Assembly (NCBI GenBank): GCA_963457665.1 | Contig: OY735236.1 | Location: 42,834,142-42,898,141 of the forward strand | Reading direction: 5' to 3' | DNA from: Thysanoteuthis rhombus | Taxonomy: Eukaryota; Mollusca; Cephalopoda; Oegopsida; Thysanoteuthidae | Length of the DNA stretch: 64,000 bases | Part shown: positions 1-11,140 of the stretch, piece by piece | Layout: the number at the start of each line of letters is the position of its first letter | Position numbering within the stretch: position 1 is the stretch's first letter | Translations under genes and position numbers: made by a program | Notes under the pieces: model-generated | The model's input: the letters and a program-made list of their open reading frames with translations, nothing else | The model's database searches: none | What the model was told of the DNA's origin: nothing

Positions 1-1224
1 GAACTGCGCCAGAAAAAGCCATAAAATCGATAGGTAAAAATGACATTCAAAAGACCATTTTTGATGGCTCCCTTATGGAAGTGCCTTCTCGACCAATAGC
101 GGCTTTTTCCATCAAATTGGGCTGAGTCGAAAAATACATCAAATCCACCCGATCCAATGGTACCGTTGCAATCAGCACGTTAAACTACGCCCGAAAAAGC
201 CATAAAATCGATAGGTAAAAATGACATTCAATAGACCATTTTTTATGGCTCCCTTATGGAAGTGCCTTCTCGACCAATAGCGGCTTTTTCCATCAAATTG
301 GGCTGAGTCAAAAAATACATCAAATCCACCCGATCCAATGGTACCGTTGCAATCAGCACGTCAAACTACGCCAGAAAAAGCCATAAAATCGATAGGTAAA
401 AATGAAATTCAAAAGACCATTTTTGACGGCTTACTGATGTGTGCAGTAGAAATGCATTTTTGGTCAATATTGACTTTTCCCATCAAATTGGGCTGAGTCG
501 AAAAATACATCAAATCCACCCGATCCAATGGTACCGTTGCAATCAGCATGTCAAAAAACGCCAGAAAAAGCCATAAAATCGATAGGTAAAAATGACATTC
601 AAAAGACCATTTTTGATGGCTTACTGATGTGTGCGGTAAAAATGCATTTTCGGTCAATATTGGTTATTTCCATCAAATTGGGTTGAGTCGAAGAATACAT
701 CAAATCCACCCGATCCAATGGTACCGTTGCAATCAGCACGTCAAACTACGCCAGAGAAAGCCATAAAATCGATAGGTAAAAATGACATTGAAAAGACCAT
801 TTTTGATGGCTCCCTTATGGAAGTGCCTTCTCGACCAATAGCAGCTTTTTCCATCAAATTGGGCTGAGTCGAAAAATACATCAATTCCACCCGATCCAAT
901 GGTACCGTTGCAATCAGCACGTCAAACTACGCCAGAAAGAGCCATAGAATCGATAGGTAAAAATGACATTCAAAAGACCATTTTTGATGGCTCCCTTATG
1001 GAAGTGCCTTCTCCACCAATAGCAACTTTTTCCAGCAAATTGGGCTGAGTCGAAAAATACATCAAATCCTCCCGATCCAATGGTACCGTTGCAATCAGCA
1101 CGTCGAACTGCGCCAGAAAAAGCCATAAAATCGATAGGTAAAAATGACATTGAAAAGACCATTTTTGATGGCTCCCTTATGGAAGTGCCTTCTCGACCAA
1201 TAGCGGCTTTTTCCATCAAATTGG
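1..1224 (+). repeat. Left-edge satellite segment with a B-B pair
   Basis: Bases 1-120 are the end of an A unit cut by the window edge. Complete units follow: A 121, B 302, B 492, then A 682, 863 and 1044. The second B has the marker CATGTCAAAAAACGCC at 546. The A unit at 121 has GTTAAACTACGCCCG and TTTTTTATGGC. The next A unit at 682 has ACATTGAAAAG. This marker set recurs around 16453-17014, 28194-28754, 57106-57665 and 63511-64000, and partly at 34627-35100. No gene or non-repeat sequence is present. Confidence 0.93.
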
Positions 1225-1777
1225 GCTGAGTCGAAAAATACATCAAATCCACCCGATCCAATGGTACCGTTGCAATAAGCACGTCAAACTACGCCAGAAA
1301 AAGCCATAAAATCAATAAGTAAGAATGACAGTCAAAAGACCATTTTTGATGGCTCCCTTATGGAAGTGCCTTCTCGACCAATAGCAGTTTTTCTCTATAA
1401 AATTGGACTGAGTCGAAAAACACATCAAATCCACCCGATCCAATGGTACCGTTGCAATCAGCACGTCAAACTACGCCAGAAAAAGCCATAAAATCGATAG
1501 GTAAAAATGACATTCAAAAGACCATTTTTGATGGCTCCCTTATGGAAGTGCCTTCTCGACCAATAGCAGCTTTTTCCATCAAATTGGGCTGAGTCGAAAA
1601 ATACATCAAATCCATCCGATCCAATGGTACCGTTGCAATCAGCACGTCAAAGTACGTCAGAAAAAGCCATAAAATCGATAGGTAAAAATGACATTCAAAA
1701 GACCATTTTTGACGGCTTACTGATGTGTGCGGTAAAAATGCATTTTATGTCAATATTGGCTATTTCCATCAAATTGG

Positions 1778-2879
1778 GCTGAGTCGAAAAATACATCAAA
1801 TCCACCCGATCCAATGGTACCAGTGCAATCAGCACGTCAAACTACGCCAGAAAAAGCCATAAAATCGATAGGTAAAAATGACATTAAAAAGACCATTTCT
1901 GATGTCTCTCTTATGGAAGTGCCTTCTCGACCAATAGCGGCTTTTTCCATCAAATTGGGCTGAGTCGAAAAATACATCAAATCCACCCGATCCAATGGTA
2001 CTGTTGCAATCAGCACGTCAAACTACGCCAGAAAAAGCCATAAAATCGATAGGTAAAAATGACATTCAAAAGACCATTTTTGATGGCTCCCTTATTGAAG
2101 TGCCTTCTCGACCAATAGCAGCTTTTTCCATCAAATTGGGCTGAGTCAAAAAATAAATCAAATCGATCCAATCCAATGGTACTGTTGCAATCAGAACGTC
2201 AAACTACGCCAGAAAAAGCCATAAAATCGATAGGTAAAAATAACATTCAAAAGACCATTTTTGATGGCTTACTGATGTGTGCAGTAAAAATGCATTTTCG
2301 GTCAATATTGGCTATTTCCATCAAATTGGGCTGAGTCGAAAAATACATCAAATCCACCCGATCCAATGGTACCAGTGCAATCAGCACGTCAAACTACGCC
2401 AGAAAAAGCCATAAAATCGATAGGTAAAAATGACATTAAAAAGACCATTTCTGATGGCTCTCTTATGGAAGTGCCTTCTCGACCAATAGCGGCTTTTTCC
2501 ATCAAATTGGGCTGAGTCAAAAATACATCAAATCCACCCGATCCAATGGTACTGTTGCAATCAGCACGTCAAACTACGCCAGAAAAAGCCATAAAATCGA
2601 TAGGTAAAAATGACATTCAAAAGACCATTTTTGATGGCTCCCTTATTGAAGTGCCTTCTCGACCAATAGCACATTTTCCATCAAATTGGGCTGAGTCAAA
2701 AAATAAATCAAATCGATCCAATCCAATGGTACTGTTGCAATCAGAACGTCAAACTACGCCAGAAAAAGCCATAAAATCGATAGGTAAAAATAACATTCAA
2801 AAGACCATTTTTGATGGCTTACTGATGTGTGCGGTAAAAATGCATTTTCGGTCAATATTGGCTATTTCCATCAAATTGG
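1778..2879 (+). repeat. 3-monomer tandem duplication (A-A-B' x2)
   Basis: Units 1778, 1959 and 2140 (552 bp) are repeated as 2330, 2511 and 2690 (550 bp). Shared markers are ACCAGTGC with TTCTGATG in the first A, CTTATTGAAG in the second A, and the AATAAATC B' unit. The second copy is shorter by two single-base losses, GTCAAAAATAC at 2517 and GCACATTTTCC at about 2678. This is the smallest clear multi-unit duplication in the window. Confidence 0.88.
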
Positions 2880-3060
2880 GCTGAGTCGAAGAATACATCA
2901 ATTCCACCCGATCCAATGGTACCGTTGCAATCAGCACGTCAAACTACGCCAGAAAAAGCCATAAAATCGATAGGTAAAAATGACATTCAAAAGACCATTT
3001 TTGATGGCTCCCTTATGGAAGTGCCTTCTCGACCAATACCAACTTTTTCCATCAAATTGG

Positions 3061-3241
3061 GCTGAGTCGAAAAATACATCAAATCCACCCGATCCAATGG
3101 TACCGTTGCAATCAGCACGTCAAACTACGCCAGAAAAAGCCATAAAATCGATAGGTAAAAATGACATTCAAAAGACCATTTTTGATGGCTCCCTTATGGA
3201 AGTGCCTTCTCGACCAATAGCGGCTTTTTCCATCAAATTGG
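3061..3241 (+). repeat. Type A monomer, reference copy (181 bp)
   Basis: This copy equals the consensus I derived by eye for the major class. It has 76 G+C of 181 (42%), with C (44) exceeding G (32) on this strand. It holds eight CpG dinucleotides, at unit positions 8, 30, 44, 58, 68, 89, 151 and 161. Landmarks are a near-palindrome around GGTACC at 35-48, A5 tracts at 10-14, 74-78 and 97-101, T5 tracts at 119-123 and 165-169, ATCGAT at 88-93, and the A-specific core CTCCCTTATGGAAGTGCC at 129-146. Inverted repeats link 73-81 to 162-170 (GAAAAAGCC / GGCTTTTTC) and 78-87 to 120-130. A frame opening at ATGGTACCG runs to the TGA in the next unit's GCTGAG. It has no promoter or coding signature and is broken at every unit. 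Confidence 0.95.
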
Positions 3242-4716
3242 GCTGAGTCGAAAAATACATCAAATCCACCCGATCCAATGGTACCGTTGCAATCAGCACG
3301 TCAAACTACGCCAGAAAAAGCCATAAAATCGATAGGTAAAAATGACATTGAAAAGACCATTTTTGACGGCTTACTGATGTGTGCGGTAGAAATGCATTTT
3401 CGGTCAATATTGACTTTTTCCATCAAATTTGGCTGAGTCGAAATATACATCAAATCCACCCGATCCAATGGTACCGTTGCAATCAGCACGTCAAACTACG
3501 CCAGAAAAAGCCATAAAATCGATAGGTAAATATGACATTCAAAAGACCATTTTTGATGGCTCCCTTCATGAAGTACCTTATCGACCAATAGCGGCTTTTT
3601 CCATCAAATTGGGCTGAGTCGAAAAATACATCAAATCCACCCGATCCAATGGTACCGTTGCAATCAGCACGTCAAACTACGCCAGAAAAAGCCATAAAAT
3701 CGATAGGTAAAAATGACATTCAAAAGACCATTTTTGATGGCTCCCTTATGGAAGTGCCTTTTCGACCAATAGCGGCTTCTTCCATCAAATTGGGCTGAGT
3801 CGAAAAATACATCAAATCCACCCGATCCAATGGTACCGTTGCAATCAGCACGTCAAACTACGCCAGAAAAAGCCATAAAATCGATAGGTAAAAATGACAT
3901 TCAAAAGACCATTTTTGACGGCTTATTGATATGTGCGGTAGAAACACATTTTCGGTCAATATTGACTTTTTCCATCAAATTTGGCTGAGTCGAAAAATAC
4001 ATCAAATCCACCCGATCCAATGGTACCGTTGCAATCAGCACGTCAAACTACGCCAGAAAAAGCCATAAAATCGATAGGTAAAAATGACATTCAAAAGACC
4101 ATTTTTGATGGCTCCCTTATGGAAGTGCCTTTTCGACCAATAGCGGCTTTTTCCATCAAATTAGGCTGAGTCGAAAAATACATCAAATCCACCCGATCCA
4201 ATGGTACCGTTGCAATCAGCACGTCAAACTGTGCCAGAAAAAGCCATAAAATCGATAGGTAAAAATGACATTCAAAAGACCATTTTCGACAGCTTACTGA
4301 TGTGTGCGGTAGAAATGCATTTTCGGTCAATATTGACTTTTTCCATCAAATTGGGCTGAGTCGAAAAATACATCAAATCCACCCGATCCAATGGTACCGT
4401 TGCAATCAGCACGTCAAACTACGCCAGGAAAAGCCATAAAATCGATAGGTAAAAATGTCATTCAAAAGACCATTTTTGATGGCTCCCTTATGGAAGTGCC
4501 TTCTCGACCAATAGCGGCTTTTTCCATCAAATTGGGCTGAGTCGAAAAATACATCAAATCCACCCGATCCAATGGTACCGTTGCAATCAGCACGTTAAAC
4601 TACGCCAGAAAAAGCCATAAAATCGATAGGTAAAAATGACATTCAAAAGACCATTTTTGATGGCTCCCTTATGGAAGTGCCTTCTCGACCAAGAGCGGCT
4701 TTTTCCATCAAATTGG

Positions 4717-4906
4717 GCTGAGTCGAAAAATACATCAAATCGATCCAATCCAATGGTACTGTTGCAATCAGCACGTCAAACTACGCCAGAAAAAGCCATA
4801 AAATCGATAGGTAAAAATAACATTCAAAAGACCATTTTTGATGGCTTACCGATGTGTGCGGTAAAAATGCATTTTCGGTCAATATTGGCTATTTCCATCA
4901 AATTGG
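4717..4906 (+). repeat. Type B' monomer subtype (reference copy)
   Basis: This B-length unit usually has ATCGATCCAATCC replacing CCACCCGATCC near its start, together with ACTGTTGC, AACATTCAAAAG, GATGGCTTAC and TATTGGCTATTTCC. Copies start at 2140, 2690, 4717, 19578, 37541, 39731, 42111, 44310, 46690 and 50715. The copy at 19578 keeps the ordinary first third, so it looks like a recombinant between B' and the common type. Five copies (2140, 2690, 37541, 39731, 44310) also carry AAAAAATAAATC after the unit start. These copies mark related blocks in the left, middle and right parts of the array. Confidence 0.88.
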
Positions 4907-6743
4907 GCTGAGTCGAAGAATACATCAAATCCACCCGATCCAATGGTACCGTTGCAATCAGCACGTCAAACTACGCCAGAAAAAGCCATAATATCGATAG
5001 GTAAAAATGACATTCAAAAGACCATTTTTGATGGCTCTCTTATGGAAGTGCCTTCTCGACCAATAGCGGCTTTTTCCATCAAATTGGGCTGAGTCGAAAA
5101 ATACATCAAATCCACCCGATCCAATGGTACTGTTGCAATCAGCACGTCAAACTGCGCCAGAAAAAGCCATAAAATCGATAGGTAAAAATGACATTAAAAT
5201 TACCATTTTTGATGACTCCCTTCATGAAGTGCATTATCGACCAATAGCGGCTTTTTCCATCAAATTGGGCTGAGTCGAAAAATACATCAAATCCACCCGA
5301 TCCAATGGTACCGTTGCAATCAGCACGTCAAACTACGCCAGAAAAAGCCATAAAATCGATAGGTAAAAATGACATTCAAAAAACCATTTTTGACGGCTTA
5401 CTGATGTGTGCGGTAGAAATGCATTTTCGGTCAATATTGACTTTTACCATCAAATTGGGCTGAGTCGAAAAATACATCAAATCCACCCGATCCAATGGTA
5501 CTTTTGCAATCAGCACGTCAAACTACGCCAGAAAAAGCCCTAAAATCGATAGGTAAAAATGACATTCAAAAGACCATTTTTGATGGCTCCCTTATGGAAG
5601 TGCCTTCTCGACCAATAGCGGCTTTTTCCATCAAATTGGGCTGAGTCGAAAAATACATCAAATCCACCCGATCCAATGGTACCGTTGCAATCAGCACGTC
5701 AAACTACGCCAGAAAAAGCCATAAAATCGATAGGTAAAAATGACATTCAAAAGACCATTTTTGACGGCTTACTGATGTGTGCAGTAAAAATGCATTTTCG
5801 GTCAATATTGACTTTTTCAATCAAATTAGGCTGAGTCGAATAATACATCAAATCCACCCGATCCAATGGTACTTTTGCAATCAGCACGTCAAATTACGCC
5901 AGAAAATGCCATAAAATCGATAGGTAAAAATGACATTCAAAACATCATTTTTGACGGCTTACTGATGTGTGCGGTAAAAATGCATTTTCGGTCAATATTG
6001 ACTTTTCCCATCAAATTGGGCTGAGTCGAATAATACATCAAATCCACCCGATCCAATGGTACCGTTGCAATCAGCACGTCAAACTACGCCAGAAAAAGCC
6101 ATAAAATCGATAGGTAAAAATGACATTCAAATGACCATTTTTGATGGCTCCCTTATTGAAGTGCCTTCTCGACCAATAGCAGCTTTTTCCATCAAATTGG
6201 GCTGAGTCGAAAAATACATCAAATCCACCCGATCCAATGGTACCGTTGCAATCAGCACGTCAAACTACGCCAGAAAAAGCCATAAAATCAATAGGTAAAA
6301 ATGACATTCAAAAGACCATTTTTGATGGCTCCCTTATGGAAGTGCCTTCTCGACCAATAGCGGCTTTTTCCATCAAATTGGGCTGAGTCGAAAAATACAT
6401 CAAATCCACCCGATCCAATGGTACCGTTGCAATCAGCACGTCAAACTACGCCAGAAAAAGCCATAAAATCGATAGGTAAAAATGACATTCAAAAGACCAT
6501 TTTTGATGGCTCCCTTATGGAAGTGCCTTCTCGACCAATAGCGGCTTTTTCCATCAAATTGGGCTGAGTCGAAAAATACATCAAATCCACCCGATCCAAT
6601 GGTACTGTTGCAATCAGCACGTTAAACTACGCCAGAAAAAGCCATAAAATCGATTGGTAAAAATGACATTCAAAAGACCATTTTTGATGGCTCCCTTATG
6701 GAAGTGCCTTCTCGACCAAGAGCGGCTTTTTCCATCAAATTGG

Positions 6744-6924
6744 GCTGAGTCGAAAAATACATCAAATCCACCCGATCCAATGGTACTGTTGCAATCAGCA
6801 CGTCAAACTGCGCCAGAAAAAGCCATAAAATCGATGGGTAAAAATGACATTCAAATTACCATTTTTGATGGCTCCCTTCATGAAGTGCATTATCGACCAA
6901 TAGCGGCTTTTTCCATCAAATTGG
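6744..6924 (+). repeat. Type A-c monomer subtype (reference copy)
   Basis: This is an A-length unit whose core reads CCCTTCATGAAGTGCATTAT in place of CCCTTATGGAAGTGCCTTCT. It often also has CAAATTACCATT. The core contains the palindrome TTCATGAA. I count 12 copies, starting at 3432, 5088, 6744, 19949, 20863, 39007, 41197, 42482, 43396, 45776, 47061 and 58208. The copies at 3432, 39007, 41197, 43396 and 45776 form a second version with AAGTACCTTATCG. In six cases the next unit is an A-s unit, so the pair travels together inside larger duplications. Confidence 0.9.
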
Positions 6925-7105
6925 GCTGAGTCGAAAAATACATCAAATCCACCCGATCCAATGGTACCGTTGCAATAAGCACGTCAAACTACGCCAGAAA
7001 AAGCCATAAAATCAATAAGTAAGAATGACAGTCAAAAGACCATTTTTGATGGCTCCCTTATGGAAGTGCCTTCTCGACCAATAGCAGTTTTCTCCATCAA
7101 ATTGG
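6925..7105 (+). repeat. Type A-s monomer subtype (reference copy)
   Basis: This is an A unit with a linked set of changes: CAATAAGCACG, then ATCAATAAGTAAGAATGAC, then CAGTCAAAAG, then GCAGTTTTCT and TTGGACTGAG. Ten copies start at 1225, 6925, 20130, 21044, 35532, 36627, 42663, 47242, 51086 and 58389. The copies at 1225, 35532 and 36627 share CTCTATAAAATTGG. The copies at 6925, 20130, 21044, 42663, 47242 and 51086 share CTCCATCAAATTGG and a following GAGTGG. The copy at 58389 is intermediate. The linked changes make this the most diagnostic A subtype, and the two subgroups suggest it was amplified at least twice. Confidence 0.9.
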
Positions 7106-8390
7106 ACTGAGTGGAAAAATACATCAAATCCACCCGATCCGATGGTACCGTTGCAATCAGCACGTCAAACTACGCCAGAAAAAGCCATAAAATCGATAGG
7201 TAAAAATGACATTCAAAAGACCATTTTTGATGGCTCCCTTATGGAAGTGCCTTCTCGACCAATAGCGGCTTTTTCCATCAAATTGGGCTGAGTGGAAAAA
7301 TACATCAAATCCACCCGATCCAATGGTACCAGTGCAATCAGCACGTCAAACTACGCCAGAAAAAGCCATAAAATCGATAGGTAAAAATGACATTAAAAAG
7401 ACCATTTCTGATGGCTCTCTTATGGAAGTGCCTTCTCGACCAATAGCGGCTTTTTCCATCAAATTGGGCTGAGTCGAAAGATACATCAAATCCACCCGAT
7501 CCAATGGTACCGTTGCAATCAGCACGTCAAACTACGCCAGAAAAAGCCATAAAATCGATAGGTAAAAATGACATTCAAAAGACCATTTTTGACGGCTTAC
7601 TGATGTGTGCGGTAAAAATGCATTTTCGGTCAATATTGACTTTTTCAATCAAATTAGGCTGAGTCGAATAATACATCAAATCCACCCGATCCAATGGTAC
7701 TTTTGCAATCAGCACGTCAAATTACGCCAGAAAAAGCCATAAAATCGATAGGTAAAAATGACATTCAAAAGACCATTTTTTACGGCTTACTGATGTGTGC
7801 GGTAGAAATGCATTTTTGGTCAATATTGACTTTTCCCATCAAATTGGGCTGAGTCGAAAAATACATCAAATCCACCCGATCCAATGGTACCGTTGCAATC
7901 AGCACGTCAAACTACGCCAGAAAAAGCCATAAAATCGATGGGTAAAAATGACATTCAAATGACCATTTTTGATGGCTCCCTTATGGAAGTGCTTTCTCGA
8001 CCAATAGCGGCTTTTTCCATCAAATTGGGCTGAGTCGACAAATACATCAAATCCACCCGATCCAATGGTACCGTTGCAATCAGCACGTCAAACTACGCCA
8101 GAAAAAGCCATAAAATCGATAGGTAAAAATGACATTCAAAAGACCATTTTTGATGGCTCCCTTATGGAAGTGCCTTCTCGACCAATAGCAGCTTTTTCCA
8201 TCAAATTGGGCTGAGTCGAAAAATACATCAAATCCACCCAATCCAATGGTACCGTTGCAATCAGCACGTCAAACTACGCCAGAAAAAGCCATAAAATCAA
8301 TAGGTAAAAATGACATTCAAAAGACCATTTTTGATGGCTCCCTTATGGAAGTGCCTTCTCGACCAATAGCGGCTTTTTCCATCAAATTGG

Positions 8391-11140
8391 GCTGAGTCGA
8401 ATAATACATCAAATCCACCCGATCCAATGGTACCGTTGCGATCAGCACGTCAAACTACGCCAGAAAAAGCCATAAAATCGATAGGTAAAAATGACATTCA
8501 AAAGACCATTTTTGATGGCTCCCTTATGGATGTGCCTTCTCGACCAATAGCAGCTTTTTCCATCAAATTAGCTGAGTCGAAAAATACATCAAATCCACCC
8601 GATCCAATGGTACCGTTGCAATCAGCACGTCAAACTACGCCAGAAAAAGCCATAAAATCGATGGGTAAAAATGACATTCAAAACACCATTTTTGATGGCT
8701 CCCTTATGGAAGTGCCTTCTCGACCAATAGCGGCTTTTTCCATCAAATTGGGCTGAGTCGAAAAATACATCAAATCCACCCGATCCAATGGTACCGTTGC
8801 AATCAGCACGTCAAACTACGCCAGAAAAAGCCATAAAATCGATAGGTAAAAATGACATTCAAAAGACCATTTTTGACGGCTTACTGATGTGTGCAGTAAA
8901 AATGCATTTTCGGTCAATACTGACTTTTTCAATCAAATTAGGCTGAGTCGAATAATACATCAAATCCACCCGATCCAATGGTACTTTTGCAATCAGCACG
9001 TCAAATTACGCCAGAAAATGCCATAAAATCGATAGGTAAAAATGACATTCAAAACATCATTTTTGACGGCTTACTGATGTGTGCGGTAAAAATGCATTTT
9101 CGGTCAATATTGACTTTTCCCATCAAATTGGGCTGAGTCGAATAATACATCAAATCCACCCGATCCAATGGTACCGTTGCAATCAGCATGTCAAACTACG
9201 CCAGAAAAAGCCATAAAATCGATAGGTAAAAATGACATTCAAATGACCATTTTTGATGGTTCCCTTATTGAAGTGCCTTCTCGACCAATAGCAGCTTTTT
9301 CCATCAAATTGGGCTGAGTCGAAAAATACATCAAATCCACCCGATCCAATGGTACCGTTGCAATCAGCACGTCAAACTACGCCAGAAAAAGCCATAAAAT
9401 CAATAGGTAAAAATGACATTCAAAAGACCATTTTTGATGGCTCCCTTATGGAAGTGCCTTCTCGACCAATAGCGGCTTTTTCCATCAAATTGGGCTGAGT
9501 CGAAAAATACATCAAATCCACCCGATCCAATGGTACCGTTGCAATCAGCACGTCAAACTACGCCAGAAAAAGCCATAAAATCGATAGGTAAAAATGACAT
9601 TCAAAAGACCACTTTTGATGGCTCCCTTATGGAAGTGCCTTCTCGACCAATAGCGGCTTTTTCCATCAAATTGGGCTGAGTCGAAAAATACATCAAATAC
9701 ACCCGATCCAATGGTACCGTTGCAATCAGCACGTCAAACTACGCCAGAAAAAGCCATAAAATCGATAGGTAAAAATGACATTCAAAAGACCATTTTTGAC
9801 AGCTTACTGATGTGTGCGGTAGAAATGCATTTTAGGTCAATATTGACTTTTTCCATCAAATTGGGCTGAGTCGAAAAATACATCAAATCCACCCGATCCA
9901 ATGGTACTTTTGCAATCAGCACGTCAAACTACGCCAGAAAAAGCCATAAAATCGATAGGTAAAAATGACATTCAAAAGACCATTTTTGATTGCTCCCTTA
10001 TGGAAGTGCCTTCTCGACCAATAGCGGCTTTTTCCATCAAATTGGGCTGAGTTGAAAAATACATCAAATCGACCCGATCCAATGGTACCGTTGCAATCAG
10101 CACGTCAAACTACGCCAGAAAAAGCCATAAAATCGATAGGTAAAAATGACATTCAAAAGACCATTTTTGATGGCTCCCTTATGGAAGTGCCTTCTCGACC
10201 AATAGCGGCTTTTTCCATCAAATTGGGCTGAGTCGAAAAATACATCAAATCCACCCGATCCAATGGTACCGTTGCAATCAGCACGTCAAACTACGCCAGA
10301 AAAAGCCATAAAATCGATAGGTAAAAATGACATTCAAAAGACCATTTTTGATGGCTCCCTTATGGAAGTGCCTTCTCGACCAATAGCGGCTTTTTCCATC
10401 AAATTGGGATGAGTCGAAAAATACATCAAATCCACCCGATCCAATGGTACCGTTGCAATCAGCACGTCAAACTACGCCAGAAAAAGCCATAAAATCGATA
10501 GGTAAAAATGACATTCAAAAGACCATTTTTGACAGCTTACTGATGTGTGCGGTAAAAATGCATTTTCGGTCAATATTGACTTTTCCCATCAAATTAGGCT
10601 GAGTCGAATAATACATCAAATCCACCCGATCCAATGGTACCGTTGCAATCAGCACGTCAAACTACGCCAGAAAAAGCCATAAAATCGATAGGTAAAAATG
10701 ACATTCAAATGACCATTTTTGATGGCTCCCTTATGGAAGTGCTTTCTCGAACAATAGCGGCTTTTTCCATCAAATTGGGCTGAGTCGAAAAATACATCAA
10801 ATCCACCCGATCCAATGGTACCGTTGCAATCAGCACGTCAAACTACGCCAGAAAAAGCCATAAAATCGATTGGTAAAAATGACATTCAAAAGACCATTTT
10901 TGATGGCTCCCTTATGGAAGTGCCTTCTCGACCAATAGCGGCTTTTTCCATCAAATTGGGCTGAGTCGAAAAATACATCAAATCCACCCGATCCAATGGT
11001 ACCGTTGCAATCAGCACGTCAAACTACGCCAGAAAAAGCCATAAAATCAATAGGTAAAAATGACATTCAAAAGACCATTTTTGAAGGCTCCCTTATGGAA
11101 GTGCCTTCTCGACCAATAGCGGCTTTTTCCATCAAATTGG
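8391..11140 (+). repeat. 15-monomer higher-order repeat, copy 1 (2750 bp)
   Basis: Order: A A B B A A A B A A A B A A A, with B units at 8752, 8942, 9675 and 10408. Diagnostic features in order are TTATGGATGTGCC and a one-base deletion AAATTAGCTG in the first unit, AAAACACC in the second, and AACATCATT in the second B. Further along come CTTATTGAAG, CACTTTTGATGG, CAAATACACCC, GATTGCTCCC, TTGGGATGAG, GTGCTTTCTCG and finally TTTTGAAGGC. All recur at 11141-13889 in the same order. The inherited one-base deletion shows that the copies come from one event. Confidence 0.95.

Larger units (their letters stand above)
1225..5268 (+). repeat. Satellite segment rich in A-c, A-s and B' units
   Basis: Twenty-two units. 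B units start at 1588, 2140, 2690, 3242, 3794, 4165 and 4717, of which 2140, 2690 and 4717 are B'. The A-s unit is 1225-1406 (182 bp, one extra T), and A-c units start at 3432 and 5088. The stretch from 3242 is related to 41007-42662: both run B, A-c, A, B (with TATATGTGCGG or GATATGTGCGG), A with ATGTCATTC, A with CAAGAGCGG, B', A with GGCTCTCTT, A-c. The left copy has two extra units (A 3984, B 4165). No coding or unique sequence was found. Confidence 0.92.
5269..8390 (+). repeat. Satellite segment with two B-B pairs
   Basis: Seventeen units. B units start at 5269, 5640, 5830, 7468 and 7658; an A-c to A-s pair lies at 6744-7105. The B pair 5640/5830, with AAATGCC and AACATCATT in the second unit, and the following A units with CTTATTGAAG and ATCAATAGG match 8752-9493, 11502-12242, 49612-50352 and 54007-54748. 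The unit at 5459 carries GCCCTAAAATC, as do 22701, 30048, 49070 and 53465. No gene is present. Confidence 0.92.

Noticed and set aside
2149..2156. AATAAA in B' units (for example near 2153) as polyadenylation signals
   Set aside because: The motif arises from a single-base variant in an A-rich stretch of the unit and has no gene upstream of it.
3207..3224. CENP-B box in type A (CTTCTCGACCAATAGCGGCT region; TTTTCGACCAATAGCGG in some units)
   Set aside because: The TTCG half and central A can be matched in some units, but the required CGGG is offset by a base (GCGG), and many units have CTCG and GCAGC. I judge it a chance resemblance.
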